A stretch of 64,000 nt of DNA from Sabellastarte sp. h YS-2021 (taxonomy: Eukaryota > Annelida > Polychaeta > Sabellida > Sabellidae). Below, in pieces: positions 59,440 to 64,000 of this stretch (position 1 is the first letter of the stretch; every line of letters starts with the position of its first letter). Under the pieces are notes generated by a model that did not search any database, had not been told where the DNA came from, and worked only from the letters and a program-made list of their open reading frames with translations. Position numbers and translations under genes: made by a program. The stretch spans positions 27,029,464 through 27,093,463 of the forward strand of contig OZ024929.1 of NCBI GenBank assembly GCA_964017235.1, read 5' to 3'.

Positions 59440-60444
59440 GACTCGTTCGAGTAGAAAATCACAATGGAAATACAATAGGTTCTAGGACATACGGGTCTTT
59501 CGAGAAAGCCAGACGGAGTGCTAGACAAGCTTTTTACTTTATAAAATATAACTGAATAAAAACATTAAAAATCTTCAAAATGGCAGAGTGTATACTATAC
59601 ACCTTAATGTACAGATATGTGAAGAAAATATTATTCAGAATTGATATTTAAGGGCTTAAACGGCCAATTTAAAATTGTGGTCGCAACTCAGTACATAACT
59701 CGAATCAAAGATTCGACTAAAAAAACAGAAGCAAAACCGTTCATCCAGGACTATAATTTAACAAAGATATCTACAGAAGAAATACAAAAATGAGAAATAA
59801 CATTAAAATCAGAACAGAAATGACTTGAAACCTAGCACTAAGACCGCAATGGGACATACTAGTTGAAAAATAAATCTACAGAACAAATACACTATAAGTT
59901 TCAAATGTTCCACTTAAAGTCACTGTAGATGTATCTAAAAGCATGAGAAGAGAAAAGCTGGTACTACATGACATCAACTGTTACTATGATGTTGTCAACA
60001 TCACTTAGAAGTAGTGAGCCATTTGTCTATTGATAAAGAAAGAGGAGCTTAGAGTAAGACATAACAAATGTACAATACATAAAGCTTATCAAACAGAACA
60101 TTATATCTATTCTTTTTAGGTTAAACTTTTTGAAATAACATAACCTGAGGGTTTGTTCATCTGTCAGTTTGACATGTTAATTTTACACCTGTGTCACACT
60201 AGAGGAGTATCTCCTTTAAATTAAATTAAGAAGTAAAATTTAGTAAAATTCTGCAACAAAAAATCAGTTAAAAATGTCCCACAATTCAAGGTAGAACAAG
60301 GACGTGTTGAAACACTGCTGGAAAGTTTTTATTTTTAATTCATGGAAGACATATAAAAATTCTCAGAAAACTGGAAACTACTCTGCTTAACCATTATTTT
60401 CAATGATCTTGTCCAGTTTATCTAATTAAAAATAATTCTCAATT
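59440..60444. other. Non-coding stretch, nothing recognised
   Basis: AT-rich, no exon or repeat supported. Confidence 0.5.
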
Positions 60445-60448
60445 TTAA

Positions 60449-60928
60449 CCCTTTCGCTACCATGTGTGTCGACTAGCAGTCGACATCAATGTGTATTACA
60501 GGGGATCATGTCTGCCGACCAAGGGTCGATGGCAATAATATATATTTCTTCTTTCCCTTCAGTGTACTGTTATACGTTTTCTTTAGTGTATCAATATTAA
60601 ACCGACTTTTTAAGTATTTTAAATGAAAGTTATGCTATATTTTATGAAAAAATTCACCATTTCACCTATTTTAACTGCTTTCTGTAGATATTGCTGTATT
60701 TAAGGCATATAACTGCATATTGTTTACTCGTGGTTATTTTTATTTGGGGAATTCCCACGAATTTTCCCATTCGACTTTCATCAATTCCTAATCAAATATA
60801 CCGAAAAATACCGCAAATAAAGTGTATAAGGTAGTGAGATATTATGTTACTTCATTGGCGTTTCTGACGTGATATGACGTCATATAGCTACAGTCCCATG
60901 GAATAATGTTCCTTCAGTAGCGAAAGGG
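60449..60928. mobile_element. piggyBac-like MITE
   Basis: Inverted ends CCCTTTCGCTAC and GTAGCGAAAGGG flanked by TTAA at 60445-60448 and 60929-60932. TTAA duplication and CCC-starting ends are typical of piggyBac elements. 480 bp, no transposase. The interior holds the palindromic GTCGACTAGCAGTCGAC and a TGACGTCA (60875-60882). Confidence 0.82.
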
Positions 60929-60932
60929 TTAA

Positions 60933-61658
60933 AAACATATAATATCAAACACCAACTAAAACATGTTATATTGAATTGATTCTGATATCTGAACTACAAA
61001 GAATGAATATGAAGAAGTGAACGACGACATGAAACTAATACATGAAGAACACAAACATTGAGAAAGAATAAATATAAAAATCTCTACTGCTTACAAGTAA
61101 CCAACCACCTTGTGGATACACTGTTAAAATACACAAAACTAAGCAATAAGATTACATCTCTCTCCAGTATTTTTCAATGCTGGTAAATGTTTCTTAAATC
61201 TGTCAGACAGCTTAGGAAGCCTACACATCTTGTGAACATGGAAAGAGTTGTGAGTAAAATCTCCAAGCCCCCCCCCCCCCCCCCCCCCCCCCCCCACCCC
61301 CCACCCCCCACCCCCCCCCCCCATGGTCAAATCCCAAACCAAATCCCCAAACCCTGAACACAACTGTGCTATATATAAAATATACCTCACAAATTTAGCA
61401 TAACCTGAATTCCCACTTCCCGTAATTATAGAAATCTGGTCATGACAAAGTCAACTGAAAGTCTTCATGTATGTTCGATTCCAAATGACAGGTCAGGGAG
61501 ATTTAAAATACACAACTACACTGTTGGGTGTACCTCTCTTTACAAAGTTACATATCCTGTCTTTTACAGCTCCAAATATATCACCTGAGAGAGTAAAGCA
61601 TCCAGTATTGTGCATCACCACTAAACCAATTCCACAACCCCCAACACCCAGCACCAAT
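60933..61658. other. Non-coding stretch with a long C-tract
   Basis: A C-run interrupted by single A residues at 61268-61322 (about 55 bp). A minus-strand open piece (61658 to about 61490) reads protein-like ('LGVGGCGIGLVVMH', 'GCFTLSGDIFGAVKDR') up to a stop and is cut by the end of DIRS copy B. It is unrecognised. Confidence 0.4.
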
Positions 61659-61930
61659 AAATTGCAAATTTTAATTAGTAAATTAAATTTTTATTAGTTA
61701 ATACCTTACCTACCAGACGATAGCTATAGCCCGGCGCCAGCCGGTCCCGCCAAACGAAAGAAAAAGACGTCCCGGGTTTCACCCCCGGCAGGACCGGCAC
61801 ACTACAATCCACTCGCCAGGTGGCCTAGTTCCTGCCTCACTCGCCAGAGGGACGTGACGTCATAGCATCTTTTTCGTCCCTAAGATTGAATGATGAAGGC
61901 TGGAAGCGGGGAAGGCCGGGTGGGAGTTTC

Positions 61931-62032
61931 CCGTCTGGTAGGTAAGGTATTAACTAATAAAAATTTAATTTACTAATTAAAATTTGCAATTTCATTGCGT
62001 TAATACATCTTACCTACCAGACGATAGCTAGA
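61931..62032. repeat. DIRS internal complementary region, copy B
   Basis: CGTCTGGTAGGTAAGGTATT…AAAATTTGCAATTT is the complement of the terminus at 61659-61720. It is then joined to CATTGCGTTAATACATC…CCAGACGATAGC, which by analogy with copy A should be the complement of the other end, lying beyond the window. Confidence 0.8.
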
Positions 62033-62154
62033 ATAACTACCCAGTGGAAGGAGGGCAGCCTTCTGAGGATTGGAGAAAACTCTTATATTATACCTAGGTG
62101 TGAGGTTCTAGTCCTTTGAGGAGACATGTTAGTCTCAAGGGTAACTAGACCCAC

Positions 62155-62156
<2 letters not shown>

Positions 62157-62199
<43 letters not shown>
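62157..62199. repeat. C-tract (poly-G on the element's sense strand)
   Basis: About 42 C in a row between the recombinase stop and the internal complementary region. Copy A has a shorter C-run (about 47371-47382) at the same place, followed in both by similar sequence ('TTTTTGACTGCTCTGAGG' here; TTTTTAACAGACCTGCTCTG there). Confidence 0.9.
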
Positions 62200-62410
62200 T
62201 TTTTGACTGCTCTGAGGGGAGGAAGAGAGTAAGAGTTCAAGTCAATGATTCCCACGGTTAACCTGGAAGAGTAGGGAAAGTCCTATACCCAGAGGATTAC
62301 TCTGAAGTAAAAGACTTTGAGAAGCCAAGGCCTAGGCTAAAAGTGAGCCTACACCTAAAACTAACTAGTATGTACACTATATATAATTATATACAAAGAA
62401 GCTTAGGGGA

Positions 62411-63994
62411 CTAGTGGTGGATTTGCTGGGCAGCCACCACAGGACCCAAGTGAAAAAGCTCCTTATCTGCCCAGGCAACATCCTTAAGGTAAAACTGTGT
62501 AAAGGTGTTGTGGGACTTCCAGTGGCATGCTGCTAGAATCTGGTCCAGAGATATGCCACCTTGAAAGGCTTTGGAGGCCGCAAAGGCCCTAACATCATGG
62601 GCCTTAACCTGATGTAAGGTCAAGGAATCTTGGTCAGAGAGATCATAACACAACACTACTGTTTGTTTGATCCAGGACGAGATAGTGGCAGGAGAGATGT
62701 CCTTGTTAAAACCTTGTTTGAATGAAACAAAAACTAACTCCTTTCCCGTTCTTAGGTCCTGCGTTTTGTCCAGGTAGTAGCGAAGAGCCCGAACGGGGCA
62801 AAGGGATCTGTCTTCCTTTAAAGACTTATCCAGAGTGGGGGCTAAGGCTGGGATGACCACAGGGGCCACGCACTCTGGTCCCTCTTTTGCCAAGTGATTT
62901 TTCGCCAAGAAGCTTGGTGAAGGGTAGAGGGAAACTTTGGACCAGTCAGCTTGGTGTCTGATATTTTTGTTTAACCAAGCGTGAATCTCACTCCTGCGTT
63001 TTCCTGAAGCCAAGGCTAGGAGCAAAACAGTTTTGAAAGTAAGGTGCTTCAGAGAAGCCTTTCTGAGTGGTTCAAAAGGCGCTTTTGTAAGCTGGTGTAA
63101 AACCAGGGAGAGGTTCCAAGCAGGAACCCCCCGGCGCCCTTTGGGTCTATCTCTGTGAAAACTGTCTAACAGTCTAGTCAAATTTTCATCCTTGCCGACA
63201 TTAACCGAGGTATTTCCCAGTTTGTCTGCAATGGCTGACCTGTAACCATCAATAGTGCTGGGCTGGAGATTCTTCTCCTGGAAAAGGTGCAGGAGGAAAT
63301 CTGCTATTTGTTTTATAGATGGGTTCCTGAAGTCCACCTGACTTGTTTCACACCATCTGACAAAAACGGCCCACTTCGCTTCGTAGACTGTTCTGGTTGA
63401 ACGTCTTTGAGGCGCCTCAATTCTTGACGCCACTGGGCTAGAGAACCCCTGCTCCTTGATTGTTTGGGCTCTAGGAGCCAGGCATGGAGATTTAGGTTTG
63501 TCAGATCCCTGTGACGTGCCTTGTTGAAAGGTTGGGTCACTAGATCTGGGTGGTGTGGAAGACAAAGAGGAACCTTCGCAGATAGTTCCACTAGGTCCCA
63601 AAACCAAGGCATGTTGGGCCATCCCGGGGCAATCAGGATTGCTCTGCGATACCAGTGATCTGACAGCTTGCTGACCACCTTCCCCATCAGAGACACTGGG
63701 GGGAAGAGGTACATGTCCAGGTCCTCCCAGGATAATGTCAGAGCATCCACTGACCAGGCCTTTGGGTCTGGAATTGGGGACACAAATTGAACTAGCTTGC
63801 AGTTGTACCTTGTTGCAAACATGTCCACTCGGGGATAATGCCAGGTTTGACAAAGGAGGTCGAAGGTCTCTTGATGGAGGGACCACTCCGTCTGAATGAC
63901 CTGCCTTTGGCGAGACAATTTGTCTGCAATTACATTCAGACGGCCTGGAATGTGTCTGGCCTTCAGTACTATTTGATTGAGGCTGCACCAACAT
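62411..63994 (-). CDS. DIRS tyrosine recombinase (integrase-like) ORF
   Basis: An open frame of 527 codons. The first about 180 residues overlap the RT/RNase H ORF in another frame and may not be translated, so the true start is probably internal. From about residue 200 there is a SAM-like core-binding region ('FVRWCETSQVDFRNPSIKQIADFLLHLFQE', described here by position 212-241) and then the catalytic domain. Catalytic residues visible by eye: Arg in 'SGKRRSEIHAW' (R333 or R334), H466 and R469 in 'HDVRAFAASKAF', H491 or W492 in 'CHWKSHNTF', and Tyr502 in 'TQFYLKDV'. In DIRS elements this enzyme inserts the circular DNA copy without a target duplication. All key residues are present, so the enzyme could be active. 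Confidence 0.88.
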   Translation of the reverse strand: MLVQPQSNSTEGQTHSRPSECNCRQIVSPKAGHSDGVVPPSRDLRPPLSNLALSPSGHVCNKVQLQASSICVPNSRPKGLVSGCSDIILGGPGHVPLPPSVSDGEGGQQAVRSLVSQSNPDCPGMAQHALVLGPSGTICEGSSLSSTPPRSSDPTFQQGTSQGSDKPKSPCLAPRAQTIKEQGFSSPVASRIEAPQRRSTRTVYEAKWAVFVRWCETSQVDFRNPSIKQIADFLLHLFQEKNLQPSTIDGYRSAIADKLGNTSVNVGKDENLTRLLDSFHRDRPKGRRGVPAWNLSLVLHQLTKAPFEPLRKASLKHLTFKTVLLLALASGKRRSEIHAWLNKNIRHQADWSKVSLYPSPSFLAKNHLAKEGPECVAPVVIPALAPTLDKSLKEDRSLCPVRALRYYLDKTQDLRTGKELVFVSFKQGFNKDISPATISSWIKQTVVLCYDLSDQDSLTLHQVKAHDVRAFAASKAFQGGISLDQILAACHWKSHNTFTQFYLKDVAWADKELFHLGPVVAAQQIHH

Positions 63995-64000
63995 AGGAGC
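63313..64000 (-). CDS. DIRS Pol, RNase H and C-terminal part (continues past window end)
   Basis: A minus-strand frame that enters at 64000 already open. It reads 'ARHIPGRLNVIADKLSR' (about 63960-63910), the classic end of a retroelement RNase H, and then the region typical of DIRS Pol after RNase H ('PRVDMFATRYNCKLVQFVS', 'PDPKAWSVDALTLSWEDLD', 'LFPPVSLMGKVV', 'APGWPNMPWFWDL'). It ends at 63313. It overlaps the N-terminal half of the recombinase ORF in a different frame, a normal arrangement in DIRS elements. The reverse transcriptase core must lie beyond the window. Confidence 0.88.
   Translation of the reverse strand, partial: LLCWCSLNQIVLKARHIPGRLNVIADKLSRQRQVIQTEWSLHQETFDLLCQTWHYPRVDMFATRYNCKLVQFVSPIPDPKAWSVDALTLSWEDLDMYLFPPVSLMGKVVSKLSDHWYRRAILIAPGWPNMPWFWDLVELSAKVPLCLPHHPDLVTQPFNKARHRDLTNLNLHAWLLEPKQSRSRGSLAQWRQELRRLKDVQPEQSTKRSGPFLSDGVKQVRWTSGTHL

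Larger units (their letters stand above)
61659..64000 (-). mobile_element. DIRS-like retrotransposon, copy B (3' part, runs off window)
   Basis: The 3' terminus begins AAATTGCAAATTTTAATTAG at 61659. The inverted terminal segment includes TACCTACCAGACGATAGC, CCGGTCCCGCCAAACG and AAAAAGACGTC. An internal complementary region lies at 61931-62032. Upstream on the minus strand come a poly-G tract, the tyrosine recombinase ORF and an RT/RNase H ORF that leaves the window. The layout and termini match copy A, so both belong to the same or sister families (the target words ATCCAATGGACAA in A versus ACCTACCAGACGATAGC in B differ). The open ORFs suggest a young copy. Confidence 0.88.

Noticed and set aside
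61139..61390. Gly-rich ORF on the minus strand
   Set aside because: The Gly stretch is only the translation of the poly-C/G tract.
62411..63994. Prophage or integron integrase
   Set aside because: The tyrosine recombinase overlaps a DIRS-type RNase H frame and lies next to DIRS termini and an internal complementary region, so it is a retrotransposon enzyme.

Overview
This window is AT-rich eukaryotic nuclear DNA from an animal. Introns have GT/AG borders, splice phases match between exons, there are AATAAA poly(A) signals, and interspersed repeats dominate. The repeat types (DIRS-like tyrosine-recombinase retrotransposons, CR1/L2-like and L1/Tx1-like LINEs, pearl/HINE-like elements with tandem-repeat cores, many MITEs) suggest a marine invertebrate, most likely a mollusc or another lophotrochozoan. 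That placement is an inference and no species is claimed.

Host genes occupy only a few kilobases. (1) On the + strand, two exons (27539-27733 and 29461-30464) encode the C-terminal part of a WD40 beta-propeller protein ending in a clear SOCS box, so a likely substrate receptor of a Cullin-5 E3 ligase. (2) On the - strand, three exons (53583-53673, 42316-42843, 40911-41494) join in matching phase and encode the acidic and then Ser/Pro-rich disordered C-terminus of a protein I do not recognise. Its roughly 10.7-kb intron holds one DIRS copy and one Helentron-like copy. A few isolated exon-like pieces are listed with low confidence.

Layout. 1-1758: decayed L1/Tx1-type LINE. 3.7-4.6 kb: three abutting or nested MITEs. 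6430-19609: a 13.2-kb hAT-type element, recognised by 15-bp inverted termini and a perfect 8-bp target duplication. Nested inside it are a foldback element carrying a tandem-repeat Helentron-like element, two copies of a second Helentron-like family, and a CR1/L2-like LINE that is itself split by a small hAT MITE. 20.7-25.2 kb: more tandem-core repeats and a foldback element. 27.5-31 kb: WD40-SOCS gene. 31.7-36.9 kb: a non-autonomous DIRS-like element, a LINE tail and a Helentron-like copy. 38-44 kb: MITEs and the - strand gene. 46.8-51.0 kb: DIRS copy A. 51.8-53.4 kb: Helentron-like copy. 55.1-58.3 kb: a third tandem-core family containing a DNA transposon. 60.4-60.9 kb: piggyBac-like MITE. 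61.66-64 kb: DIRS copy B, whose reverse-transcriptase/RNase H ORF runs off the window end and overlaps a long tyrosine-recombinase ORF.

The most notable observations are: (a) the nested 13-kb hAT with a BED-finger relic; (b) two DIRS copies whose inverted terminal repeats and internal complementary region can both be read directly, plus a poly-G tract at the same place in each; (c) at least three repeat families with unrelated sequence but the same plan (5' palindrome, tandem core with units of about 132-169 bp, subterminal inverted repeat, 3' hairpin); and (d) one of these families spreads arrays in which most units carry a perfect DR1 nuclear-receptor site.
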